A stretch of 64,000 bases of DNA, taken from NCBI GenBank assembly GCA_017562135.1, contig QEYB01000368.1:310001-374000 (forward strand). The letters run 5' to 3'. The stretch is from Dipylidium caninum (taxonomy: Eukaryota; Platyhelminthes; Cestoda; Cyclophyllidea; Dipylidiidae). Below are positions 11,030 to 23,700 of this stretch, in pieces (positions within the stretch are counted from its first letter, which is position 1; each line of letters begins with the position of its first letter). A program made the position numbers and the translations under genes. Under the pieces are notes generated by a model that saw only the letters and a program-made list of their open reading frames with translations, was not told the DNA's origin and made no database searches.

Positions 11030-12237
11030 GTTTGCGCAATATCAGATAAAAATTTTTCAAATTCCGGAGAAACCCTAGACTTATATTTTAATGTTATGGG
11101 CAATTCAAACAAAATTGGTTACCTAAGTAATTTCTCCCTAACAAAGAACTAGCATTGGTTTTTTGATGAAGTCTTCGGTTAATTGGTTAGAACTTCATTT
11201 TTATTGTTGATACCTGACTGATCATAACGACTTAGAGTACCGCAATTAAGTGCGCACTGGTTCATCTCTACGTTCGCGACAAAAATTTACTTGATAAAGG
11301 TCTAGCTAATCTCCGGTGTCAAGCAAGGTAATATTCCATCGGCTATCATGCCACATTGACCGCCTGATTATTTTAATAGAAAAGCGTAGATGTCCAGCTC
11401 AACCCAGATACTTACACAAGGTTGCAAAAACATTAGATTCGACAACACATCTTATATGATTTTCCTATCGGCCCCAATTTGCCTTGTCAATTTGAATCAT
11501 TAATCCTTCATAATCATTTAAGACATAAAGTTTTCCGCCAATCTTACTTCGTTGAGAGTGAAAAGTAGCGCCCATGTGACAGTTTTTGTGAAATGTGATG
11601 ACGATCATACATACTTTGAACCGAATAAGGCGGGGGGGGGGGAGGGGATGAGAAGACTACACTACAGCTTGAAGACCAAACTCTTCTTAGTACGAGGTTA
11701 CAAAGCCCTTTTGATGCGAAAAGTTGCGTGACATTTATCTTTACTCATGTACCATTTTACTATTCCGTGAAGTCATTATATGGCGAAAGGATAAGCTGAT
11801 TGTGTGGGATATGACTCGTTGACTGAGTCAAATGCACGAATTTCACTGAAATGACATACTTTCGCCCCTTCATTAGGGGCCCTTTGTATTAAATTTCATT
11901 CCATTTCGGTGTTGAATAGCTGTCGTAATCACTACAAATAATATATATGAAACGGTAGCCATCCTGCCACTACGTACACCATATTTACACGTTAGTGAAA
12001 GGAAGTGAGTTTTTCATACTCTGCAACGTGGTTGAAATAAGGGATAATTTTTCTGGTCAAAATAAATAAACACTGGGTGCAAAAATCACATCTGGCCATT
12101 TAATAATTAAACATGAGCATCTAATTAATCTCGGCAAGGTAAATTCTTTTACCGTTGTCTCTAAATTTGTGTTTTCTAAAATATCTGTTTCAAGGTCAAA
12201 CGTTTGCAAGTCCCCACACGAGACTTTAATTGCGATT
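11030..12237. promoter_or_regulatory. Divergent intergenic region, 14-3-3 / SLC35A
   Basis: The two flanking genes start at its ends and point outward, so it must contain both promoters (inference). It is AT-rich, with a poly-G run at 11632-11642. I cannot place specific promoter elements. Confidence 0.4.
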
Positions 12238-13935
12238 ATGCGCAGCGGCAGGTGGTCGAAATTGTGTGTCTTGGCTGTGCTCTCCCTCCAAAATGTTCTG
12301 CATACGTTGGCCATGCGACTCTCGCGTGCCGAACACAGGATCAAATATTCCACATTATCTGTGGTAATATTGAGCGAGGTCGCTAAATTCTTAATTTCGT
12401 CATTCGTTCTGTGTCGTAATGGGCTTCTTAAACGGACTATAGTCAACATATACTATGACACTCATGATTTTCTCAAGACATGCGTTCCGGCTCTTTTATA
12501 TGTTATACAGAATAACGTTCTGATTTTCGCATTGACTCATTTGGATGTCACCGTTTTTCAAGTAATCATATCTTTAACGGTTGATCTTTCAGGTTACATA
12601 TCAACTGAAAGTCCTTACTACTACTATTTTTTCTGTTATATTGTTGCGGAAAGAGATTAGTTCTGTGCAGTGGATATCACAAATTGTCCTCTTTGTCGGT
12701 GTTGCAATGGTGCAGTTGCAGGATCACATGGGGCAGTCCTCACAATTTATATCTCATGAACAGCCAAGTGCTGTGGGCTTGGTGGCGGTGATTTTTGCTT
12801 CACTATTGTCAGGGTTTGCTGCTGTATATTTTGAGAAGGTAATCTTATAATTAATTTGTGATTAACCTCGACGTACTCATGTTACGACACAATATTGATG
12901 TTCCATAGATTCTCAAACACTCGTCTAAGTCGCTTTGGGCGAGAAACTTGGAGCTTTCATTGGCATCAATCGTTATTGCTGTATTCGGTCAGGTCGTGTG
13001 TGGTGAGGGCAAAGTCAATGAAGAGGGTTTCTTTCACGGATTCGACTGGCTCGTTTGGACGAGCATCGCCCTGCATTCTGCTGGTGGACTTTTAGTTGCT
13101 CTCGTGGTCAAGTATGCGGATAATATTCTGAAAGTAATTACTTCATTAAATACTGATTGTTACTGATGTGTGTACCGTTTATCAATGAAGGGCAGATCGC
13201 AGGATTCCATTTTTATTTTCTCGACATCCTTATTTTTACCAAATCAGGTGGATGTCGTGTTTTGCTATTATGTCAAAGTCCGCTTTTATAATCTTTGCTG
13301 CTTGCGAAGACCTTAACAAGTATCCTCTCGACTTATAAAAGGTTTGATAGGTTTTTGTGTAACAATACTTACAAATCGCTTTCGCTCCTTTGCTTTCTTT
13401 TTACTTGTGAGCCATCTCTGCTGTAGTATTTACGTGTTACATATTCTGTGGTCCAATTTGGGGCTCCACTTGGAAGATGTAGAACTTTTAATGCCGTAGC
13501 TATGTAAAGACTTATGAATTGACGGTTTTTTCTTGTTTTGTTGTGGTTTGAAGCTATGTATAAATCAGCTGTCGACTGCAATACAGCTGTTCTATGAAGT
13601 TTTTGGCAAAGTAGCCTGTCGTCACAATTCATGCTACATTTGCTAATCATGCCAGCATTGATTTTATTCGTGGGAATTTAGTGCAAAAACAGATTTAAAT
13701 TGCTATAACCCCCTTTAAATGTCAGGGCATGATTGATGCAATTGACCATCTTGGTGGTATTACCTTTTATCTTACTCCGTCTCTTCAGGGTTTCGCGTGC
13801 TCGGCCTCTATAGTAATCACCTGTATCATCTCCGTCGCTCTCTTTGGCGCCACTCTCTCTTTGACGTTCCTCGTCGGCACGACCTGTGTAGTTTTTGCTG
13901 TTTTCCTATACTCTGCCTTTCCTATACCCAGATAG
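12238..13935 (+). CDS. Golgi nucleotide-sugar transporter, UDP-galactose type (SLC35A family)
   Basis: Four exons, 12238-12561, 12593-12838, 12909-13133 and 13789-13935, give 313 residues with every junction in phase 0. The first intron is only 31 nt. The protein is a run of hydrophobic helices expected to form the usual 10-TM fold. It has the SLC35A signature segments QNNVLIFALTHLDV and FQVTYQLKVLTTTIFSVILL, then SGFAAVYFEKILK, VKYADNILKGFA and a final Phe/Leu-rich helix. The last two segments match SLC35A2 (UDP-galactose translocator) and SLC35A1/A3 closely. The carrier exchanges a nucleotide sugar for the nucleoside monophosphate across the Golgi membrane. Substrate cannot be fixed from sequence alone; UDP-galactose is the best guess. 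I chose ATG 12238 because upstream in-frame codons offer no Met. The N-terminus is shorter than in human SLC35A2 (about 396 residues). Confidence 0.9.
12562..12592 (+). other. 31-nt intron in the SLC35A gene
   Basis: GTAATC to TTTCAG. Excision joins VTVFQ to VTYQLKV, restoring a highly conserved family motif. Confidence 0.85.
13134..13788 (+). other. Intron 3 of the SLC35A gene (655 nt)
   Basis: Between NILK and GFACS. Nothing recognisable inside; T-rich, with no gene on either strand. Confidence 0.7.
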
Positions 13936-14713
13936 TAACACAGTCATTTCATCTAGACTGTGTATTTTTAAGTCCCACTATTCTTTGTTTTTGTTTGCTT
14001 GTTTTTTTTTTTAATCTGAATACAGATCATATGCAATGGAGTCCGAGACTTCGCCTTTTTCCTCGTTTTCGCTACGAAATAAACCACTCTTTTTAATTCA
14101 GTAGAGGAGGTTGCTATTGTCATAATCTCGGCGGATTTAAAATTTGCATTGGGATGTACATTACTCGAATGCGATCAGGTTTGAGACTGGGAATATAATT
14201 AAAGAAAAAAAGTGGAAGTATAAAATGTTTCAATGATGAAGTTATGTTTGGCTGATTTCCTCTTTTCTGATTGCGTTGCGACTCGGGCTCCCTTTTAATG
14301 GGCAGTTCACATTGATCTCTCGGTGATGCGCAGCGCTAATGACGAAAGTGGACCGTTCTGTGATGGTCCTTCGACTCTTTGCTGCCTGGCTCGTAGAAGC
14401 GATCATTCGTAGCATGCAGTAAAGGGCTTTTGAATCAGGTAATTACCTGCTTGACTAGGGCACCGACGGCTTGCGAACGTCCTGACGAATCAGGCACTCC
14501 GAGACACCTTGGTGTCGTAGGCGATTAATTGCGTGGCCTTCGATATTCCTGCTTTATCCGACTGACAAGGTCTGTAAAACAAGACCAACATGCGTGTATG
14601 TGCGTTCGCAGTTTCCTTGCAAATGTTTATCTGCTGATAGAGTACAAAACACATGACCTCGTTCTGTTTACTATAAGGTAAATACAAGCTTGTTGTTGAG
14701 ACCAGTTTACATT
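13936..14713 (+). other. Intergenic, SLC35A 3' end to MANBA start
   Basis: Holds the SLC35A 3' UTR with AATAAA at 14078-14083 and presumably the MANBA promoter. Nothing else identified. Confidence 0.5.
14078..14083 (+). terminator. Poly(A) signal AATAAA for the SLC35A gene
   Basis: Canonical hexamer 143 nt after the stop codon, followed by a T-rich stretch. Confidence 0.55.
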
Positions 14714-17700
14714 ATGCCACAGCTGTGGATAGTGGCCATTCTCTCCCTGTTACCATCGTTGACGCAGCCGGGACGGGGTTACTCCATTCTGCTCTCTGGG
14801 CACTGGCGCCTCACTGACGGAAACCGCAGTGTGTCTTTCAATCTCACCTCAACTGGCGCCGACGTCTACTCAGTCCTCCACGGAAGCGGACTTATTGAAA
14901 ATCCACTAAGTGGCTATGGCGACAAAGAATTGCGCTACATTAGTTACAGAAACTGGACCTTCTCTCACTACTTCTACATTGGATATCCTGAAGTCCTTAG
15001 AACTCCACTCATTGAACTCGACGAAGTGGACACCTTCTGCTGCGCTTATCTAAATAACCATCTCCTAACTTGCACGGACAATAGCTTTTTGCGGAGCATT
15101 GTCTCCATCAGCAACATCCTCCGTCATGGCTGGAATTTCTTCCAACTCGTCTTCAAGTCGACGCCTCTCATGGCTAAAGTGGCCTACCAGAAACTCTCGC
15201 CAAATCCGCCGCCCCCCGCCTGCTGGCCCGACGTTTTTAGAGGTGAGTGTCACGTCAACGCGGTGAGAACAACCCAAGCCTCTTTTGGCTGGGACTGGGG
15301 TCCGGCTTTCCCCATTCAAGGCTTCTGGCGAATACCCCTCTTGCGATTTGGAGACGTATGGTTAGGGGATGGACTGCGCTTTTTTCCTGTCAAGACGGAA
15401 AACTCCTGGAAGGCTTTCGTTTCCGTAGAGATTCTTAGTAATTCTATCAGGAGCCGAAAGCTGCAAAATCTCTGTGTCCTTGCAAAGCTTGGAGGCGGAT
15501 TAATGCATGAATGGGCGAGGCGATGCATATCGTGCCTGCAGACAGAGATGAACGTGTGGTTGCCTCTGCCGCTGGCCTCGAACACCTCAGTGAGACCCTG
15601 GTGGCCCGTCGGGGTCCATGCCGGACCACACCTCTACGTGTTGAAGGTGCAGCTCCGAATCCCTCGCGTTGAACTACCAGTGGACAACAAATTCTTCTGG
15701 GTTGGTTTTCGCCAAGTGGAGCTAATTCAGGTACGGTGCGAATTTGGAGGTTTGGTCCTCCTTCACTGCCACTCCTAACTCTCGTCCTACTCTCGATTAA
15801 TGGGCTGCATGGTATGAGCTGAGTGTCGTGGTCGAGGACCTCACGACGAGTTCCCCTGCAGTCAGGTTCCAATAGTCGCTGGCTGACCTGTGAAACACAA
15901 CCACTTTATACCGCTCCTTGCACAAAGTGGCTCTGGGGGCCTCGGGTGCAGAGTGCGTCTGCGGAAGAATGATCTGCGAATTACTTTAAGCGATGCTCAA
16001 AATTTGGAAGAGCAGCACAGGAAGGAAGGACTTCACCTTCCTCCTCAATTAATGTCGAATTACTGCCCACTTGGCTACTTTCGAGAATGGCACAGGGTCG
16101 TTCGGGCGGGAAGATGCCCATTTGCTAATTGTCATGACTCAGGAAACTTTCTGCAGCTGAGACAATACGAGCCCGTTCCATCATACAGTACGAGGCGCGT
16201 CAAGCGCTCTAAGATCCCCCAACATGGTGTGAGTGCAGGCGCGTCCTCCACCACTTTCGCCCGTTTTTACAAAGGGAGACCCTCTCTCGGGATGGCCCAT
16301 TTTGACAGATGGGAGAGGTTTTAATGCACCAGTGTAACTGTTATACAGAAATTATTATGTAAAATCGGAAAGGCGCGCCATTATTAACAATAAGTTGTGC
16401 AGGTAAGGGGCAGTTGGAGGAAATGGGTGCTTCCTTAGATTACTTACAGTCAGAGGATAGCAATAGAAACGAGTCCTCTCCAACTCCAGCATTGTTTCTG
16501 GTGAGTTGATCGACATTGCGTACTCATGACCGCACCCTCTTTGCCCAAAAATAGTTCTACGCAGGAGCAAAGGCGACGAGGAAGAGGGTTGTGGCGAAGT
16601 CCTCCCCTTTCGTTTTGCCCCCGACCCATCCTTCTCCCATCCACCCACCCACCCTTCTCCCACCCCATCCGCCCACATTGCCGCATTTACTGTAGCCGAT
16701 GTGCCCGACTGCGGCGGGGGGGCGATGGCTCGAATGCGAACGCGGGGTGTTGCGGGCTGCCTCCACCCAGGTGAGCTGCACGCGCGCCTGCGCGCGTTGC
16801 ACGACGGTTGAACGGCGGCCACGTTGACCAATTGGACGCCGGCAAATTATATCGATTTTTATGCCGCTGGCATTCGCGCCAAACTGCTAGCGTTATGCCA
16901 ACACCACTTCAAATACTGGCATCTGGACAAGGGGTCCTCTCGTTTCAGCTTCTCTCAACTTACCTCTCGCACACTTTTCCTATTTCATCTTATCTCTACT
17001 AAGGGTAGATTTCTTTCACGTTTGTGTTCACTTTGGCATTTTTATAATATTTGTAGCAAAGCTATGGCATTAAACTTAAAAATCTGAGTTTATTTTTGAT
17101 GGAAGGCATCGAGCGGTGCATTGCTTGCACAACTGCAGATGACGCTTTACGATCACGGAAGCGGTTCCAAATGTGAATGATTTTGTCCATCAACTCTGCT
17201 CTACTTACTGTAATTAGTAGCGTAGATACGGAATTGGGGTTAGGCCTAAATTCTGCCACGATGCGACGTTGATAAATAAATTTTACGTGAAAGAACACAC
17301 GAGACCTCTGCCAAACGACATAAAATAAAACAGACCAGATATTCTTGATTTGAGGTCTAAAGAAAAGGGTCACCATGGGTGAGAAATCTGACCTCCCATT
17401 GTTTTTAAGGGCTGCTGATGGCAAATCTCAATTTTTTGCGTAAATATCTCGTATGTTGCTGTAACGCCTAAAATCAAGTGGTTTTCGGGCGCTTTTGGTC
17501 ATACGCATGAAGTTTTAACGGTCGTCATTGGCTATTCGCCCAATAATGAAGTATGAAATATTTTTTTGTATTGTTTCGCATAAAATAGATCCTTTACGGC
17601 ATTAAGGGAAGAAAGCGTAGCCCTTCTCTAAAGGAGAGCGTTTGGAGGAGAAGCCCTGCCCTGGGGCGGACGAATAGAGTCGAATACACCAATGATAAAA

Positions 17701-20700
17701 CAAGGTATTTAGAAAAGGGCTGTAAATCCACCTTCAGGGGGAAACCCCCAATTCATATTTTATCGGTTGAAATTACTACTCCCCATTGGTCGCTACAGCA
17801 TTTCATGGTTTTTCTTCCCGCACGGACCCTCCTCTGCCCAAAGGCAAGTGAGGCGGTCGCGTTCTCAGTGGGGCGAATTAATGGCCGCAATATTGCCAAG
17901 GTCCGAGCCGGCGGACGGGAGGGAGTTGACGCTCTCGAGAGCGCTTTAAAGCCCCGGACCGGAGCCGGCAGAGACACACGCAGTCGCGGGACATAGCAGC
18001 CGGCCGTGCGTGAGACCGGGTTGAGCGGGACGTGAACCACTGCAACATCCTTTCATTACTTGATTAAAATCCTCTTCCCACACGAAATGAAATGGGCTCT
18101 ACCTCCACGTATACTTGCCTATATGCGTTTGGTGGCAAAAATACATCGGTGGTGTCTTTCCTGGTGTGAGCACAGGCACTCAACTTGGTCAAAAGAGTAT
18201 TTCACACACCCAACGCCACTCCGCCCCGCCCCGCCCACCAGGTGCGCTCGCTCCCGCGGCCTCCGGGGCCGGCGTTAATGCGCCAACGTGAGCTTCCGGT
18301 TGCCGTTAAACTTTCTTGAAACCCAGAATATCGTCCGGGGCTGGATGCGTGCAGCGTAGGGAAACTTTCGTGCAAAAACAGGGAATACGAAACTACTATT
18401 TACTCCTTTGACAATCTTTCTCCAAGGCCGCTCATGTCACGCCACGCAGAACCTCTCGTGAAATCACCTTCGACGCCACTCCTTCCGCCACTTTACCATA
18501 GATGTTTCAGTATCTCATAATTTCTGAGGTCACTGGGGAATTGGATTTCTGAGTGTCCGTGGAATCGGTCGGTTGTGCCAACTAAAAAGTCGCCTGAGGA
18601 AATCGACTCACGCGGCTGGCAGGCGAGGGCCGAGAACAACTTTAAATGCGAATGAGTTGCTCGAGTAAGGCTTTCGTGAAGCAGCAGGCATATCCTAACT
18701 CGGTATAAGTGTTTTTCGCACAACCGACCGGAACTTCTGGGCTGGCGAGTGGGTCCATTGCGAGGACGTGGCCGAGGGGCTCTCACGAGCGGGTTGCCTC
18801 TTACACCAAAGCACTCTCGGGGGTTGGCACTTGCTCACTGCCCCTTCTCCCCCCCTCTACCCCCTCTCTCCCTCGTCTTCTTCACTCCCCCCCATCGTGG
18901 CCGCGAGGTGGCAGCTCACTGTGTGAAAGACAAACACAACCGCCATCCGCCCTCACTCAGTGCATTATAACTGGACTGAAAACTGCTTTAGCCTCTAGTT
19001 GAGATCCAAAAATGAGCCTTTGAGGAGCGGAAATATGGGCGCTGCGTCCCGCCTGGCGTCATATAAATTTACGGCGCACCCAGTGGCGTGCACACCAGCA
19101 GCAGGCATAAAGGCTTCTCATAAAGGCTGTGCTGCGCCTCGCCACCGTAGCGCTCTCAGTCCAAAACACCACCTTTCAGGGGAGCGAAAATCCCGCAGTC
19201 GTTCGCCACGCCCCTGCCGGGTCGGGGGTCTTTGTCTCCAATCTCGGATTCCCGAGACTCGCCATCAGCGCACCGCCGCCCCTGTTCCGAGGCGGAGGGT
19301 GTCCCGTTCGAGAGGCTGTCCCCTTCCAGGTGTTCCACTTGCCATGGGGAGAAGGGGTGAGCGAAAGCTCGGTGGCGGCGACTTCTCCTCCCCGCCTCCC
19401 CTCTTGCCAGCGCAACGCCCAGCTTGTCATCTGCTGATTCTGCGGGGAAGCACTTGGAAAATCCCAAGAATGCCGTCTCTAAGATAACCTTCGCGCCCCG
19501 GATTTCAAGTTTCGTCGGCGTAGAAGCCCATTTAAATTCCTCTGTCTGGTTGCAGGGGGAACACGGGCGAGGCCAGGCGGTGTTGTTACAGTCAAATAAA
19601 TAAGCTTCTGGGAGCAGCAGCAGCAGCAGCAGCAGCAGCGGTGACGGCAATAGTTAGGATTTTACCTGACAACAAGACTTGGGAAAGGTCATAGCGATGG
19701 CACGTATTCGAAGGTGCGCCATTGGTCGTGGGATGAATAAATTAGGCAGGAGATCTGGTCTCCCATGTGAAATAACAGCGGCAGGTCGACTAAAAATTTC
19801 ACTCCTGGAAAAGCTCTTATCCCCGGAGAGTCAACGTCCAGACTTGCACTTCGACGAGCGACTTTTCACCCATGTCCCACTTCAGCCACAGGAAGTAGCC
19901 GTGGGGAAGCCGTAAACAGACGTGCTCGTCGAGTCACCCACGAAGTCGGTCGCCACTGGAAGAGGCGCGGATTTTCCAACACCCGCGACGTCGACGCACC
20001 GAAATTCCTTTATCGACACGACCGAGTCAGTAGCAAGCCCCCGGAAGGGGCCGACATTGCGGGAGGAGCGCGAGAAGACGCTAATCGCGGCCGCGGTCTA
20101 ATTCTTCTCTCCGCGGCAAGCGCGATCCCCACGTCCGTAGCTGCGCGACCCAGCATCTCATTGCGAGGCAGAGATCCTCCGAAAGTTGGACTCCGCCCTC
20201 GCACGAGTGCGCGTCCATGCCGAACAGTCGATGTCGTCCATGGAGATGCGGGCGATCGAATGCAGCGCACACGGGCCGGACACAGTGGCGGCATCTGGAG
20301 GTTGCCGCTGTTCATCCTTTATTCATGAGCACCGCTGGAGTTTAACGACGCACTTAGGCCGGGCGCCATGCAGGTGAGCTTTCATGTCTCCGCCTTCTCC
20401 TCCTCGCCTCTTCGGATCGTGGCAGCCATCCAAGCTGCGCCCACTTCTCTGTAGCGGCTAAAATTAGCAGAGGGACAGCGGCCGGCGGCAGAGGTTGTGG
20501 CGGGAATAAGCCTGCGCCAAGAAGTTGTAGCAGTGAGGCTCTCGACCACACTCGTCTGGCTTTCTCGAGTCAAACGAAAATAGCTTTACGACCAGGTTAG
20601 TTGACCGGCATGAAATATTGCAAGTTAGTTAATGATGCTCATGGAGGAGTTTCGGCCCACGGCTACGCCCAACCGTCCGGCAGGCAAGTCACATGACGCG

Positions 20701-23700
20701 TCCCCGTTGGCCTTCGTAAGCCTGTTCCCAAGCCGGAGCCCTGCGTGGACCCGCTCCTTCGGGGCGTTGAAGTGATCGTCCTCAATTCCATTCGACATCT
20801 TCCGCAATTATCCTCCCACCGCTCTCCCGTTACAACTTTGACGGAATTTAAGGCGATTCGAAAAACAGGCGCCGCGTCCGGGCGTCCCTCCACAGCCACA
20901 GACTTTTCTCGTCCCATTGCAGCGAGAATTCGGCGCCCCCGTCAGGTCGCCGAAACGCCGAGCCGACTGGGCTGGCAGGAAAGAAGGACCGCCTCCAAAA
21001 TCCTGCCTCACCACTTAGAAAAGGCGCAGTTCTCAACGAGGCCCGCGCGACATGGGTAAACCTGCAAAAGTGCCACCCCAAACTCGGTCGCGTCAGAGAG
21101 CGCACCCAGTCTAATCATGCGCCCAGCCCGCGGGAGAAAAGGGAAGGGAGGGCAGGGCAACGATGAGAATGCGCCAATTCACCACCCGTAAAATACGCGT
21201 CTACTTTTCGATTAGGAGGACGTAAAGGTGGACAATCGCAGTTATGGGAAGACGTTCTTCTTCCGTATCAACGGCGAGGAGCTTTTCGTGCGAGGCAGCA
21301 ATTGGGTCCCGGTCTCATTTTTCGCGGGAAATGCGGTGGAGGGGGAGGTGGAGAGTCAGTTGCTGCATTCGGCGGCCTCCGCGGGGGTGCAGATGCTGCG
21401 CGTATGGGGCGGAGGACGCTACGAGCGCCGCCGATTTTACGACCTCGCTGGCCGCCTCGGCGTCATGCTATGGCAGGACATGATGTTCGCTTGCGCGATG
21501 TACAAAAAGCCTCCGACTGCCGAGTAAGTCCCCGACATTGTCACCTGCTCGCCCTCCTCCTTCCTTCACCAGTGTCGGCAGGGCCTCAGCAGGCTTTGAC
21601 TACCTTTCGAACAGTGTTGACGTTGTCCGACACGCCTAAAACTGTCGCACTGCTGGTCAGAGGAAAACTGGACAAAATCTCCTTCCCGCTGGTTGTCCAA
21701 AATGCTGCGGATGACTGTTGCTTCCCATTCACTGCCGTGCCCTTCGCCCACGCCACGAGGTGTGGACAGAGGAAAACCGGAGGCCAGCGGTTGGTGCGTC
21801 TTAACTCCGCCTCTCGTGGAAGCGGCGCGCGCCGCCTCGCAGAACCTCTTCGCTCCGTGTCGTCTCCGCTCTCGCGTCACATGCGCACACGAGAGAGCAT
21901 TTGGTTGGAGCGCCCACGCCTTGTTATGGTGTTGCTGTAAAAGCATAGTCACCTACATGCGGACCGGCTGGATCGCACCCTTTCTGATGGCGCAGGTTCC
22001 TCCGTCACAATTGTTTCGCATGCTGTTGTTGCCCTACAAAGAAGCTACTATCACGCAAAGTGAGCTCCGAGGCGGATGCTCTCCTGTGTGTATGTGTGAG
22101 CATATTTGTAATGGGTGCGCGAGTATTCACCGCAGACACCGTGGAGAGGACGAACTCCTTCGCCTCTACGTCGAACGAAGGACGGAGGGAACTCCGCTCA
22201 CTGCTTGTTCCGCCGTCTAATTTGTTATCCGCAATCGGAAGACTCCCTTTCTCCGACCGGAGCCTCTGTCCACCTCCTCACCAGCGCACGCTGCTCGGTG
22301 TCACAGCCACAGCCATTTCCTTTTGCAAAACGCGGGGTGTAGTGCTTCCTGCGTTTCAGGCAGAGGCGGCCACCGGGCCACGTGCTCAACAGCCGCACCC
22401 GCGAGGTCAAGTGCTCCTGTGGAACTGCCTCCTCTTTCGCTCAAATCCACTTGTGCGGATCCTTTCCATGCTCACCGTGGTCTCCGACGAAGGGTGGAAC
22501 CAACAGAGTCGGGATCGAACGCAGAATGCTCTGTCTTCGGCAAAGTAACGGGAAGAGCCAGCCTCCCCGCCTGGGAACGTGGATGATGTCTTGTACAAGC
22601 ATTTTAATCTCCGTGTGCGATGGCGCGATGCAGCAGGGCAAAACGATTATCCCCCGACTGAATGCATGTTGTAGGCATCGAAACAACTTTTTGCCTTCGC
22701 CTTGAATGCCCTGCCTTGAAACAGCTTTAATGTTACCTCGGAAGGGCGTCTCGGAGAAAAGCTGGTTTGGAACCTCTTCACCACGAATGGCGGCACTGCC
22801 CATCTGCTGCAACGAACTGATGAGCGACGCTAAAACTTCATCTTTTTAGCTCCGCCCTACGGGGAGGAAGCGCTCAGTTCAGTGGCGCATTTTGGTCCCT
22901 TTCGTGCGGTCACTCCACTCCGTGTGTTGTGTGGCTCGCCTGGTTACTTAGTCATCGTGAGACGAGGGCGCTCTCTCCGCCCAGCCGTCTGGACGCTAGC
23001 TCCACGTCGGCGGCGGCGGCGTAGCGGGGCCGGTTGGGCGGGGCACGGGGCGAGGAGGACGCGTGTTGTGGCGCGATGGGCTGTGGTTACGGGTGTGCGT
23101 GTGTGCGTGTGTCCGCAGGGAGGACAGCGCGGAGATCGAGGTGCAGCAGCAGGTGCGGCGACTGCACCACCACCCCGCCGTCGTGGTGTGGGCCACAAAC
23201 AACGAGGTCGAGGTGGCTGCCGCCGAACACTGGTACGGCCCCGACACCGACAGGCACAGCTACCGTCGACGGTTCCTTGACTCGGTCGCGAGACTCGTGA
23301 CGAGAAACGAGTTGCCGCCCGTTAGGGGCACCGGCTACGTGCCTCGCCACGTTCTTCTCTCATCTCCCAGCAACGCCGACGCTTCCACCGACCCTCAGGG
23401 CATCGACCCAGACCCCCAGGTACGAAACAGGCACCATGTGACTGTTTGATCTTTGCAGAGCCCACTTGCAGGCGATGTACACTTTTACTCGTATCACGAC
23501 GACCTCTGGGACGAGTGCACTTTCCCAGTGACCCGGTTCACCTCGGAGCACGGTATTATGTCCCTGCCAGGGCCTTTAGCCTGGCTGCGCTCGTTGGACA
23601 GCAGTCGCAGCCGGCCAGACGACTGGATGATGCGCGGACCCCTGATGATGCATAGGCTGCACAAAGCCGACGGCATCGACATCCTCCAACGACTCGTCAA

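Noticed and set aside
15241..15250. Strong donor-like GAGGTGAGTG inside MANBA exon 1
   Set aside because: Reading through gives RGECHVN, a conserved family segment, so the site is not used in the main transcript.
16355..21105. Many 60-160-codon open frames on both strands in MANBA intron 1
   Set aside because: They overlap each other in several frames, have biased Pro/Arg/Ser composition and match no family. GC-rich DNA is poor in stop codons, which explains them.
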